DNA from: Apophysomyces variabilis
Lineage: Eukaryota > Mucoromycota > Mucoromycetes > Mucorales > Mucoraceae
Direction of reading: 5' to 3'
NCBI GenBank assembly: GCA_002749535.1
Contig: MZZL01000138.1
Span: 248,001-312,000 of the forward strand
Length of the DNA: 64,000 bases
Shown here in pieces: positions 45,277-58,207 of the stretch (within the stretch, counting starts at the first letter, position 1; each line of letters opens with the position of its first letter). A program made the position numbers and the translations under genes. The notes under the pieces are model-generated. The model was not told where the DNA came from and did not search any database. It saw only the letters and a program-made list of their open reading frames with translations.

Positions 45277-46978
45277 CTATTGTGTAGGTTTGCTACATAC
45301 GACCTTGTGCCCTGATTTCCAATGTTCTTTCTGGCATTCGCGGGAACAGTAGGAGACGCGCATGCATTGACTGCATCGCTTAAAGTCACCTTCCTTTTGT
45401 TCCATCTTCTCACAAAAAGTATTGCCACATTGTTTGTGGCGCACCTTCTCTGGTGCTGCTTCCTTTGCCAGCTGTCGGATAAGTTTTTCTTTATCCTCTT
45501 GACTCAACTTTTCAAAGTTTTCAAGGTTGTCCTTCTCTAACGCGACGCGTGCAGCCATCTTCGCCCGTAAGATACGCACCAAATAATTATATGCTTCCAG
45601 ATCACCTCGGACAAGTGCAAGCTCCATATAATTTTGTGCTTTGTCCATATCATAGAGACCATAGTCTTTCGAACCAAAAATCAACCCCAGCATCAACATA
45701 GCGTCAGCGTCACCATTGTTTGCGCTATCTTCCAAAAGATCAATTCCAGTGACGATATATTCTTCCTTGTCACTGCCGGGATTGCCCGCTGCCTTCGCCA
45801 TCTCTTCATCCTTGGACATAAGGAGGTACATTCTACCAACTTCAAGCGAAATTAAGCTCTGCAGATTCGCTTCCCCCCTTATACCGTTCTTTTTCTTTTC
45901 ACTTACGAGCATTTGCTGAAGGAGCATAGCCCCACTGTCGTGCGCGTTCAAGGTACTCCATGGCTTTCTTAATATCCTTTAACGGAAGAGTAGAGCCAGA
46001 ATTGCCCTGATGAATAAGGCCCAAATTGTGGGCAGAGTCAGGATACCCTATAATAAATCAATGAGCGCCCATACTTGTGTTTAAATCCTTCCGTAACATA
46101 AAACTTTCTTTACCTTGATCATATGCCTTTTTATAGTATTCAACTGCTTTTTGCATATCCAATTCGCACCCAATACCATTTTCATAGAAATATCCCACTT
46201 TGTGAGCGGCCATCTAATGAATTGGTAGTTCAGGACCCGCATTCCCACTTTATTTTTTTTTTCTCGACACTTACCGGATTAGACTTTTCGGCAGCTTTAA
46301 GGTACCATTCGAATGCAAGCTTCTTGGGGTCTTGGCCGGGTAAATTCTTACCTGCGGCCATCTTTTCTTCCTGCATATAAAGCGAACCGATTTGCACAGC
46401 TGCCATGGTGTATCCCAGATCAAATGCACGCTCAAGCAATCTTGTCGCTCCTTTGAAATTAGGACTAGCAACAGGTGACATGCTTGCTTTGTCCTCTGGA
46501 CCAGAGGGCTCACGTCGCACACCACCATATAGCAGACTTCCTAGCAAAAGATCGTGGACTGAACTCTCTGACTTTTCGTCCAAAACTAATCCTTCTGCAG
46601 CCTTGTCAATGTCCATGTCTGTTTTGGAAAGTAACTCCAAAGCTTCCTGCTGAATCTTTTCGAATGTGCTAAATTCTTCCGAATACATGACATTGGCTCG
46701 TTCCAGCTTTATGTTGATGCCATAAGTTTCGGGATATTCAAGCAAGGATTTCATTGTATTACCTTTTTCCCGACATTGTTACGTTTTTCATATTCTTCAG
46801 CCAATTGCTGGGCTGCGATGGGCATGGCTGTTGGCAATTGCTTAGCAAACTCGGGATCGGTTTCATTGTACAAAGCCACGAGCAAAGCAGATTGTTGTTG
46901 ATTCAGCCCCAAAAATGGAGGAACTTCTTTTGCAGCTGGTACTTCTCCTTCTGGAAGGTGTTCCTGAACTTGTGCCAT
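45277..46978 (-). CDS. SEL1-repeat protein with C-terminal MYND zinc finger
   Basis: Five exons (46763..46978, 46275..46706, 46114..46213, 45907..46047, 45277..45839) encode 483 aa. The middle part carries several Sel1-like repeats, seen as helix pairs such as FDLGYTMAAVQIGSLYMQEE, MAAHKVGYFYENGIG and ALGRMYLLMSKDEE, the last restored by the chosen splice. The C-terminus is a MYND finger: Cys residues in CGNTFCEKM, KRCSQCMRVSYCSREC and the final HWKSGHKVVC. Sel1 repeats bind proteins, and MYND fingers bind proline-rich partners. This pairing is frequent in fungi but poorly characterised. No SET domain is present, so methyltransferase activity is not expected. Introns are 56-67 nt. Confidence 0.88.
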
Positions 46979-49900
46979 AGTTTCGATTCAAAGAAACCCC
47001 AAAACAAGTGCGATCTCCAAAACGTAAAAAAATCTTTGTAAATCGGAGAGTCAAATAGCATACCAGTAGCTTTTCTTCCGCCTCTTTAGGCATCGGAGTC
47101 AATCTCAACTTCTCTCAGTTTAAGGATGTGTAGAAGAAATAAAGAACGAGAACCAGATGCATACAACAAGCGCAAAGTTCTGTAGCATACCTAATTGCAT
47201 CTGAAAGCACAACGGTACTTATAGAAGCGCTACTAGAGGATGCTGAAATGAACCACTTGTACCATTTTTAACATTCAAGACCTGACCATTTTTTCATTTT
47301 GTCATATTTCATTTCATATCGGTTTGCCTGATTATTTGCATAACTTCAATACCGCTGCAATTTACCGAGGATAGTTCTCACGGCAGAATGACTTGGATAT
47401 TCAGGAAAGAAATAAGCTTGTTGATTAAAACCATGCACAACGAGTAAATATGTCTATCACAGGCCATTGATTGAACCATGATCATGCGATTGCCCTACAT
47501 ACATTGCAAGCCCTTTTGCCTCTGTAGACATTTGGTGATTTGAAAAAGTTTTAATCAAATTTGCCATATATGAATCATTCATCCTAAGACAAAGCGATAC
47601 TCCGTTCCTTCACTTCAAGTAGGTATGTACGCGACGCTAGATAATTATACGTAATAGTCACGGTGTCCATTAGAATAAAGAGGACCATGTATTTGTTCCA
47701 TAACGTGAAAATGCAAACTAAGTATTGAATGCTCAGGTTTTTGACTCTCCTATCTGACCTCATGCAGCTACTATGGCATTGCAGCTGGAGCTAGGCATCA
47801 TATTTGGCGATGTCTCTGAGAAAACGGATGCAACAGCAGCAACAAGTTTGGACTAGACAATAGACATTGAAGAAGAAGCATCCAAGCAGTAACTTAAAGA
47901 GTAGAGGGTTAAAAGCTTTCTTTTCAAGCCATAGTCAATTTTCTTTATTTTAAGCAGGATATAATCATAATGACGCTTATTGTTTTGAACAAGTAAGCCT
48001 TCTGAACCAACTTACCATGTGTAAGACACGTTTCCAATGTTTTGAGGCGACATCACAAACTACCAATTTATTGGAAGCCCGATAGCACGCCTATATTATC
48101 CCTCTGTTTATCTAACAAATTGAAACAAATAAAAGCAATTATTTTCTGGAGGTGTCTGTTTACTAATTGATGACGGCCTATTGTATTTGTAAAAGGTCTT
48201 AAGCTTACAATATCTGAGTATCAACAGTCGCGGAGCGTGTTTTTTACGGTATCCCCCCTGAGAGGGATAGCTGCATGGCATAACTTTGAAAAAATATCCG
48301 CTGTAGTAGTTAAGCAGGTATGGTCTCAAAATAGTGGTACACGTTTTTTGCCTAGTAAAGTTAGCCTCCTCCAGTCTGAATCTGCTTGTCAAAAAGTGCA
48401 TCTACTCAATTTCCACATATCCGAGTCCTATCCCTAAACTGAACCGCTTTCCTGTATGTGTGAACGCTAGGGACTTGATTGCAGTTGTCATATTTTTGGA
48501 GCAATAGAATGTATGGAACCCACGGACACTAACCGGTTACCTAGCATCACATATTAAAGGCTGCCTCATCGAAGCACTAATCACTGATACTTAGTGAGTA
48601 CGTCCCTCGTTAGTCTTCGTTTTGCTCTCCGCACTACGGAAAAATTCTAGGAATTAAATGCATGAAAGTAAACAAGCGCTGTATCTTTCATCCATCTCGG
48701 CGATAGCCCTTAAAATTAGTGATTGGAGACGGTTGGTGCTACAAGTACCGATTTACTGTAAATGGACAAAATACTGTATATTCTTTTGTCGCCAAAGAGG
48801 TTTGATAGAAAGGCGCTATGAAGACATGGACAATGGCAATAATTTAGTAATAGTTCCATGACCCGGACAAGTATAATCGTCTTCCAATTACTCTTATTCG
48901 TTTTTGAATGTATTTTCTCCCCACAACAAACGCTCTAAAGTTACTTTGTCATATCAAGCCAGAAAAAAGCGATAACGCCTTCTCGTGACACCAGATGGTT
49001 GTACATTTTTCTTAGATCCGTGACACTTCCTGCAGAAAATTGTATTAAATCAATTTTCCCGGTCTATAAGATAATTTACCGTCCGTGCCCATATGCAATT
49101 CCTATTATTTACCATGCTCCTCTAACTTGTTTTTCTGCACAGAAATGGATTGTAAGAGTTTATCGCTTAATCTGTGTGCTCTGCGCCTTGACTGCATTAC
49201 TTTATTGATAATTGACATTGGAGAGTTATGCAATAAATCTGAGAGTGCATCCTCGTGATGGGAATGTCTAAGCTAGTCCATGAACGCTGGGTCCATGACT
49301 TGTTTCATAAATTGTTGCACAGTACTATTTCTATTTTGAAAAACGCATTGCTTCCGGGCGAACAGAGTTATCTACATTTTCTCCTAGCCTGACGAAATCA
49401 TGAGTCAATAGCATCAACATGTTGTTTCTAATATTCAGATCATCAAACCAAGGATATGTAGCATTGAAATGAGACATATCCTTTTGCATTACAAGCAGTT
49501 ATAGTAAAGCATTTGGGAAGCATTCCGAAGTAGAAGATTTCTCCTGCAAAGACATGCAACATTAGCTATAATTGTCAATTGGAAATGCCTGTTTATCCCC
49601 CTTGGGCGCGCAGAGAGATATAGATATCTAATGGTATGGAGACGTGTATCTTTTCTTTACTAATATTGGTTGACTGGCATGAATGCATTCAACTATTCTG
49701 ATACCATTGTTTATCATTTACAATTTCTTAGTATAATCCCATTTTATATTTAACAGTCCTTGTGTTTTCATAGTGTTTTCACAGAAATATCTCCTTTTGT
49801 GGGGGAAAGTGCAGACTGAAATAAAGTCCGGTTGGCTTCATGTAACGGTTCATTCCGGGCACAATCCAAGTTCGAGGATTCTTTCTGATCACTTTAAGCG

Positions 49901-50257
49901 ACATAAGCTCCATCTTGTATAGTTTACGTTCATGATAGTTTCCAGATACTTGACAAACTTTAATTACTGTTTACCACGAACGAATTTGTGTCCCGTCAAA
50001 ATTTTGGGGCGCAGTAGCCAAGATACTTGATGAGAAAATTTGGGAATTGCCTCCATTACTGCTGCAGCCGACGGTGGCACCACTACCCATTTCGGAATGT
50101 CAACTTTATACATCTCCATCCTGTATGGATGAAGATACCCATCATATATGCTGTACCTTTTTTTACCTTTGCAGATGACACAACGTGTAAATAGTGTATC
50201 TTTCGTTCCGTAAACTATTTATAAAGAGTATCTTCTTCTTTTTTTTTGAAGTGGTTC
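46979..50257. other. gene-poor AT-rich region, 3.3 kb
   Basis: No domain, tRNA or repeat family was recognised. Open frames are short and unsupported by splice structure. The 5' flank of the SEL1/MYND gene and the promoter of the membrane protein at 50258 lie at its ends; a T-run precedes the latter start. Confidence 0.45.
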
Positions 50258-51844
50258 ATGAATAATAATCTTACAGAATCAAGCTTTTGGAGACGTTGCG
50301 ATAGTGAAAATCGCTGCTATTGCGATTGGCGTCTGACAGTCACTCATTGTGAGGGAGAGCAGTTAGCAAGGGCCATGTATATCTTCCAGGCCGTCCTTTC
50401 CGCCGTTGTTACAGTTATCGGTATCTATAATTAATCGAATAATTCGTCATCTAATTCAAGCGCAACTTTTCAGCTATGATTATACTCTATGTGCGACTAT
50501 ATTTGCAAAACCAAACAATATTTGACTATAGATCAGGATTCATACGTCCAAGGCCAATCGAATCTATGGGTGTATTTGGAGCCTTGTTTAATGCTCGTCT
50601 GTGTTCTTTAAAAAAAATCAAACGAATGTACTAATACCAAAGCCATTCACAGTTCGCTTGGTACAATCCATTATCTGTTTAAAAGATTTTTTCCCGGATC
50701 CTACCTTTAGGTCCTGTAAGTTTTTACCTACGTTATACTGTTAACATATTTACATTCTCTTTTTACCTAAAAAATCCCAGTTATTTATGATTTCCCATGG
50801 CAATTCGGATTTTGTGCTTTGTCCTGTTATTGTTTTGGAATTGCACACACTCTTTCTGAAGTAGGACAATTTTATCCGCTCGTTAGAAGGAATATGTCTC
50901 AACTGATTTACTGTATAGAGTAGCGTCACCATGTATATTGCTTGGGTCAAGTCACCACGGCTGATAGATGTCATGGGCGTCCTATTCATTACCATACCAT
51001 TCATCACCAACAATGCCTGTGCAATATTAGCTGGTTTCTACGCAGGGCAACGAAACATTGCAGTAGCAGAAGCTTTCACTCGTGCCCAGTTTTATCTATG
51101 GGGCGTTTACAGTGGGCTTCTTTCATTTCTAATTGCATTTGCCGGGATCCGTCTATTAAAGCTATTAAAAATTCATTTCCGGACTCAGAGCGACATCCAG
51201 GCCGACATCGGAAAGGTTAAAGTTGGAATTCTGAGAGTAAAAGCTGTTATATTCGGAGGAGCCGTTGGTGTGAGCATACTCACCATTATCGACGGAATCT
51301 ATGGATCTCTGCATTCTTTAGTTACGAAAAGCGTGCTGGCCAGCGCCGTATTATATGGGGCAGCTATATCCATAGGTCCGATTGCGACGTTGTTGATTGA
51401 AATTGCGGTTGTTTTAAAGTAAGGCAAATTGTTGATACAATGGTTGTCTTATATATCCCACCTAGCCCTCGTATGATGAATTCGCTTTCCATTCCATTCC
51501 TCGGGCAAAGCAACGATAACGACCAAGCAACCCCACCTCACAGCGCCGGCAGCTGCAAAAAAGTGTACAATTTCACGCCACTTGAACTCTCTCATGTGCA
51601 AAAGATTTGCAGAATTGAAAGTGGTAGCACTGTGGGAAGTAATAGCCCAAACAAACTGGAGGATGAAGAAATCCAACACAGTACTGCCGCTGTCAATCCG
51701 ACCCAACAACAACCACAGTCCTTCTATTACACAGATTACATTGACAAAAAGCTTGACACACATGACTCGATAGGGTCTTTAATTTACAATAACTCGAACA
51801 TTTCAACAGTAAATTTAACTAGCCATCCCGAAACACATTCATAA
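50258..51844 (+). CDS. multi-span (probably 7TM) membrane protein of unknown function
   Basis: Six exons (50258..50420, 50474..50596, 50653..50715, 50781..50860, 50919..51418, 51466..51844) encode 435 aa. A short, cysteine-rich N-terminal ectodomain (CDSENRCYCDWRLTVTHC) precedes six or seven membrane helices. The helix after YDFPWQFGF is Cys-rich, and a charged loop follows RLLKLLKIHFRTQSD. The C-terminal 125 residues are hydrophilic and Ser/Thr/Asn-rich. The layout, with an outside Cys-rich N-terminus, seven helices and a long tail, fits a receptor-like protein. I do not see a match to a characterised G-protein-coupled receptor class. Codon 1 is ATG 50258; the few codons upstream lack an ATG. 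A truncated relative may sit at 14653..15079. Confidence 0.75.
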
Positions 51845-53278
51845 AATGTCCTTTAATGAATCAATTTGTAATACTATTCTAAATAAATGATCCATCTCTG
51901 AAACATCCTGATTTTGCGCTAAGAACAAAAAAATACCCAGCGTTATCTATAGGCAGCGGTAGTGCCGAACTATATCTTCAACAGGTAAAAGATAAAACAC
52001 CAGTGAGCAAGTTTCTGAATCTACCGCAAATTGTAACAGTAGTTTCCAATAAACCCTTTTTTGCTTAATAAGGTGTGGACTACCGAAAAGCAGAATAGTT
52101 CAAATAAAAGGTGATGGAGACTAGCAAGAACCCATATCTGTCACAGTAATGAGCGAGTCAGTTAGGCAGAAGTGTATTTTACTTTCGTTAGCTGAATCTT
52201 CCAACAAACGGAGAATAGTATTAAGCGTTGCAGAAAGCTTAATCATGCTCAATAAAAGGAATGATATGCCAGTGCTCTTTTACCTTACCTTCACGATGGT
52301 ATTCCCATCAAGCGGCAGAACTCGATCCCGGATCTGGCTCGGCCAAGCCAATGAGAAACAGCAACTAGCATTCGACCTTCATCTGTTGTTCCTTAATTGT
52401 TCCGCGTAAAACTTGAAGTGTTGTAGTAGCTGGCAAGGACTTGACCAGCATAATGACCAGCGACATATTATATAAAGGCAACTTAGAAAGCGTAGAATTA
52501 GGAGTTACTCGTTCAAACGACATGAGAAGCCTAATTGCTTCTCATGCAATGTTTTTCGAGACTTAGGTCACAGGCAACATACATAAGCTTTTTGCTACAT
52601 ACTATTTGCTTCAGATTTTGTTTATCAGTAGCACTCTACCAAACTAATATCTACAATTGCTCAAGGTATGTTTAACCTGAAAAACTTCCATTTTTAAGCT
52701 CATTGGGCGGAAACGACGTGAAAAGCTGTTTAATGACCGCACCATTGCTTTACCTGCGACATTCCTCGTCTCCACAACCTCTATTGTCATATGAGTGTAC
52801 AAGCGTTGCGAAACCATCTGTAAAAAGTTTCCAATTTGAGATTGACAAAATTTCTCGAACACAGTGCAACCAGAGTTTTTGTTTTGTGATGCCAACTTTG
52901 TCCTACTGTAATCCTCTATATAATGATACGTAAAAAGGAAATTGAGCTGCTTATTAAAGAGGAAACCTAAAGCTTGGTGCATTCAGCAAACTTGCTTGGA
53001 CCATTACGAGCTTCAACAGAAGCAATGATGATTAGCTGTACAGTTTAACACTCTGTAGGCATGACATTACTGACGGTACAGCTATGTAAGAAGTGGAGCT
53101 GTCTAACACGTTTTCAATTATTCGGTGGCGCACCAATCTTGGCTTTTTCAGTTGTTCCACAAAACGGAGTATGTGGCAACAAACTTTTTTTCTTTGATGA
53201 TACAACATCCTGTATAGAACGGACTGTCAAATAGCCGCTTTAGGTCCAAACTTGGGAGCACAAAGATTGAACTGGGAT
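51845..53278. other. intergenic between the membrane protein and the cyclase gene
   Basis: Contains the 3' flank of the membrane protein, with AATAAA at about 51881, and the cyclase promoter. Open frames inside are short with no recognised domain. Confidence 0.5.
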
Positions 53279-53286
53279 TATATAAA
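53279..53286 (+). promoter_or_regulatory. TATA box of the cyclase-family gene
   Basis: TATATAAA lies 70 bases upstream of the ATG at 53357. It falls inside the open frame that runs from 53252, which argues for the downstream ATG as the true start. Confidence 0.5.
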
Positions 53287-53356
53287 GCATGCAAAGGGCA
53301 CCTGCAATAAAAATATCGCTCTTTCAAGCACTGATTTTCTCTTTATTATCTCAACG

Positions 53357-54452
53357 ATGCCTGAATTGCCTACGTTTGCTGATCTTTGCGACCCAACTCG
53401 TCGATCTTCTTTAGGACTCTTGGGACCCAAAGGTACGTGCTGGGGCTTATGGGGTAAAGACGACGAAATTGGTACACTCAATCTGCTTACTGAATCGCAC
53501 GTGAAAAAGGTATGCAGACGTGGCTTGTTAGGTTTGTTAAAGCCTTCGTTACTGATCATGATATCTTTCCAACAGGCTGCAGCATGCATTCGCCAAGGGC
53601 TGGTGTTTCCGCTAAGTTTGCCCGTTGATTCTCCAAAACCTTCTTTCATTGGTCGCCCACCTGTGGAACACAAGATGATCCCCATGTTAGGCCATTATGC
53701 GTTCGATGATCAATATGACTGTTTCAACCCACAAGGATCTTCTCAATGGGATGGACTGCGTCACATGGCCTTTTTCAGTGAGGGAAAATTCTATAATGGT
53801 GTCGAACCAGAAGAAATTGCTCCAGGACCTCATAGTACGGAACGGTTGGGAATCCATCGTATGGCACAACGAGGCATTGTTGGCCGTGCCGTATTGCTGG
53901 ATTATGGGCGTTGGGCTGAAAAGTACAGACCCGAATTTGATCCGTTAAAGCGAATGGAAATCACTGTTGATGAGTTGGATCGTGTAGCAGCTAACCAGAA
54001 CGTGCAGTTTGAGCAAGGCGATATCTTGATCGTTCGCACTGGATGGACTAAAGCTCATGCAAAATATCAGCCTCAAGAGATAGGGAAAGCGATCAATCTG
54101 CTACAGCCAGAGACAGCCGGTGTAAAAGCATGCAAAGAAACATACGAATGGTTCTGGAACCATCATTTTGCTGCCGTTATCTCGGATAATATCGCGTTTG
54201 AAGCATATCCTGTCGCAGATTGGAAAGATTCTTGCCGTGAGTCTTAAACAAATCTTTTTTTTTTTGCTTACCATCTATATAGACGCATACTTTCTTGCTG
54301 GTTGGGGTATGCCTATCGGTGAGTTAGCCTACCTTGAGAAGCTCGCCGACAACTCGGATTCGGATAAAGTGTATGAATTCTTTTTCACTAGTACGCCCAT
54401 AAATAAGGAAGGAGGCGTATCTTCACCACTTAACAGCATATGTATTAAATAA
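53357..54452 (+). CDS. cyclase-family metal-dependent hydrolase
   Basis: Three exons (53357..53509, 53576..54236, 54283..54452) encode 327 aa. The protein matches the fungal branch of the putative cyclase family (kynurenine-formamidase-like fold). The metal-binding segment reads SSQWDGLRHMAFF, as in other fungal members, in place of the bacterial HxGTHxD. Further family segments are LGIHRMAQRGIVGRAVLLDY, FEQGDILIVRTGW and the C-terminal LAGWGMPIGE. The N-terminus CWGLWGKDDEIGTLNLLT is also typical. Such proteins hydrolyse small amides or lactones; the substrate here is unknown. No signal peptide is visible. The first ATG with the family start is 53357, supported by a TATA box. Introns are 66 and 46 nt. 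Confidence 0.88.
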
Positions 54453-57348
54453 AATAACTTGATCAAACAAAGTCAGAGAAACCTGTGGAAAAAAAATCTT
54501 CACTTCCTATCTCACTCTCGCTGGCACATTCTGCTATCGGTCAATTGGGTCAATGAGCGACATACAGAAAAGCTTCCCGAAATGTATGATTTAGACTGGT
54601 TCGTGATTTTTTCTTTGCTTAGAAATAATTATCCAAGGACGAAGTATATAAGTTCAATGCGGCATCTAATCATGCAATAAGAAGGAAGACGGCTAATGTT
54701 TTCTTTTCCATAGCTTAGATAGTTTATTAAAAACGAAAATAGCAAGACAATCATAAAATGAACGGGAAGAACCAAAGCGTTTCGATTACTGAATGAACAT
54801 AGCTTGCCTTTTCCTGGCATGCAAGGCGCCTTGACTAGACAAAACCTACATAGTAGGAAAAGGAGAAGGAATCAAAGTAGCATAAAATTGAAACGCGTCG
54901 CTTTCATACCTAGAACTTTCGCACTGGTGCTGAACGCTTGTTTCCAGCAGAGGAGTGACCGAAAAGGACGAGAAGAGAAAACAAACACAGCAGAATAGGG
55001 CGACTTCCCAGCAGAACGAAAAGAGAAATAAGCAAAACTTACCTAAAACACTAGATTGAAAGTGCCATCTATTGCATTCAAGTTAATGTATTCATAGTCA
55101 GTACATGGGTTTCCTCATATTCAATATCTCAAAGCATTGGGGACACACTCAAAGAAAGCATCTACTAAATCTATGTAGACTAAATTACCGCACTCCATCT
55201 CACCGCATCCCTTCTTTAATCCTACCTACCACTTTATTCCTCCACACCTACCTTGCATTGAGGCACTTACCTTACATTGAAACACTTATCTATGTGAAGT
55301 ACCTACCTTTACTGCGACCATGATTGTATATACGATTATCTTACGAGGTATCCTACGGTTGAAGATGGGTTAAAAGGAAGAGGTCTAAAGATGGAACAAG
55401 CCAAAAAACAAACGCATAACGCGTAAAAGCTTACCAGTCTGTCCGTACTAAATGAGAGTGCTTTCCGTGAATCTTGATTACTGTTGCTACCAACAAGATG
55501 AGAAGCTATCTATCAACATGAAAAGAATTAGATTGTCATGTTTAAGTTAAGAAACAAGAAAAGAACAAGTTCAAACGGGAAGCCGCCTGGTGTAATAAGA
55601 GAGGGAGGGAAAAAAAGTTAAGAAAAAGGAAGGAAAGAAAGGTTCCAGAGTTCAAAAGATTTCGACAGGAAGTAATCCCCTTTTAATGACGATGGCCTGA
55701 GCACCTTACAGTCTGTGTCAACCCATACCGATCGAACTGATAGACAGTCATGTGGGCGCTTCATGTTCACCTTTCCTTACCTAGTCCTTTTTTCAAGTAC
55801 TATATGAAACCATATTTTAATCAGTAGTATACGCTGCTCCAACGATATCCTGTTTGTGTTTGCAATGTCTTTTGGTTCTGGAACAGTCATCATATCTTTT
55901 CATTCAAAACAGTCATGCTTCTTTTGTGTAGCCTGACCCTTATTCCCGGGTTCCGAACTGAGTTCGGTGACATTGCGCATGATCCCCAGAGATGATTTTG
56001 TCTTGCCCACTACGTCGATCTCAGTTTGTCCCAACGCCACACACACCTCAGTACATTACATAACCTTACGAAAGAAAGACGTTCTACTTCCTTTCTTCGA
56101 GTAAAAAGGGCACTCTCCTTTTTATTCTCTTTTACTATTCTTTTGATAAATTTTTTGCAGTCATCGGTATCTGAAAGGGTTGTTTATTTCTCAATGCCAT
56201 CAATGCAAAAAAAAAATTCATGTGAAAATACCGCTTTCTGCTTTAGGAAAATTGTTAATGAGCGATATTAAGTTACCATTGATGAACAAAAAAAAAGAGT
56301 ATGAAATGATATCCACTTTTAATGCCTTCTTTATGATTTACAAAGAATGTCTCTTATTATTTCCTTCTTTACCTTTCAAGGAGGGAATAAAAGTAAAGAA
56401 GTACAGTGATTCACGGAAACAACAAATGTCAAACTTATTTTTAAGTTTAACCCGGTAGAATGGTCACTCATGGTCATTTACTGCCATGTCATAAAAGGAA
56501 AAAGCGATAACGGATAGTCGATACCGGAAAATAAAACTATCAAGCTCTGATATGCACAGTGTCCACTTTGAGCAATGAATGGAAGGAAATATACACTTTC
56601 AGTTCAAGAAATGATCTAGTCGTTTATTTATTTATTTTTTTCGTGGTGAGAAAGGTTCATCAGCTACATAAGCGATATGACAAAGGTGATCTACGCAGAG
56701 GTGCCACTGTGGCGTACAGCTTCTATCAAAGTAAACGTACATATTTTTTCTACAAGCAAGACACTCACAACACTAAAGATATACCACCATGAGGAAAGCA
56801 AAGGAAGAAAAGCATTGTGTATGTATGGCAAATAATTGGACAGAAACGACCCAGTAAGCACAAGCGTACCTTTAAAAACCATCGTTTATCGCAAAATCTC
56901 TCTTCTTACTCCTTTGTTTCAACTTTTTTTTTACTGCGGACATCAATATGACATCCCTCGCTGATTCCATGTCAAATGTGAAGATGGTTGAACAATATAC
57001 TCTGTTGGCACCTTCATCTGGTCTGCATGCCATACTTTTTCCCGTTCAAAGCATGGTCATGGTGCTATTATTAAAAAAAAGGGTTTTTTATGGTGTTTTA
57101 ATAAGAAAGAGGTATGCATTTAATCATCTCTGAGACCGTGTTTAACCGTTTCTAAAAGGCCCACAACTATCTGTAAAAAGTTACTGCTCTTTGCAGCTAC
57201 TTTTGTCAAGCTATTTGTTTCTCCACCACTTCATTCTGCCTCAAGTTATCTGACCGGGCCAAAAGGTGTACATCCAGACTAGCGCACTGCTCCGGATGGC
57301 CAAATCGCATTGCTCCTCAAGCCCGCCATATTTTTCTATCATCTTTTA

Positions 57349-57828
57349 ATGTCAAGGCGATCAAGACAATTAAGCAAGCAAAAGACAAGAACCCCAACCA
57401 AAAAAAAGGAAAAGGAAAAAAGAAAAAGATCCCCCCACAAGAAAAAGCAAATGAAAAAAAAAGTAAAAGAAAAAGTAGAGACACGATACGACAAACAAGC
57501 ACAAGCAATAAAGCCGCGATTCGATCCGGTGAAGACAAGCGCCTCAAGCAAGCGCAAGGATGGGCTCAAAGATACCAAGAAGGACAAAGCTACAAATAAG
57601 CATATGAAAACAAAAGAAAACAAGCTATTCCAAAGAACGCTACCCGAGACAAACAAGCCATTTCTACTGTTGCCCATCCTTGTCGCCCTCTCCCTCTCTC
57701 TGATCTCCTGGCGTATATCGAACCCTTATGGCGAACACGTTGGCGGCATCCTTGTCCTGTTTCCGAGCCAAACTTTCCTGACACTTGTTGGGAAGGTTTG
57801 GCATCAAGCCTTTAGGGTCTGGGCCTAA
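57349..57828 (+). other. lysine-rich open frame, doubtful coding
   Basis: From ATG 57349 there are 159 codons. The first 90 are dominated by Lys, Arg and Glu from A-rich sequence, then a hydrophobic helix (PFLLLPILVALSLSLIS) and a short tail. Composition follows the A-rich DNA. No splice sites or promoter support it. It may be a piece of a repeat or chance. Confidence 0.2.
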
Positions 57829-58167
57829 GGGTTACAGGTTTATGGAACGGTCCTATGGGAACTATCCTATGGTATGGGCTATGGTACGGCCTGTACTTGG
57901 GCCTAGGGTTAGGTCTTTAGGCCTTGAGCCCTGATGCTTGGTCGGAACTAGGGTAGTGAACAAACCTCAACCAAGCGAAGACCTGGAAGCTAGCAGGATC
58001 AGACAACACAAGCCGAAGCACGCCAGGCCGCCTTTCCACCGCTGGCGTTGCCCCACCTTCGTATGTGTCACTGGGCATACAGTATATGCAACAACATGTA
58101 AAGGTAAATCAATATTGACAGTCTTACAGCTTTATACTAATGCTACTTTATAATTATCGGCTTTGAC

Positions 58168-58207
58168 ACAGTGTGGATGCCACAACAAAAACAGGCATCC
58201 ACACTGT
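58168..58207. repeat. perfect 14-bp stem hairpin
   Basis: The arm ACAGTGTGGATGCC (58168..58181) is exactly complementary in reverse to 58194..58207, with a 12-base A/C loop. Pairing continues after one mismatch. The arms are close to 50 percent GC inside an AT-rich area. It could be the tip of a decayed inverted-repeat element or a transcribed stem-loop. Confidence 0.7.

Noticed and set aside
46710..46762. Start of a separate SEL1-protein frame at the ATG near 46754
   Set aside because: The ATG lies within a 56-nt intron; splicing joins the upstream exon in frame and gives one continuous protein.
53252..53356. Upstream extension of the cyclase-family protein
   Set aside because: It contains the TATA box and does not match the family N-terminus; ATG 53357 gives the expected start.
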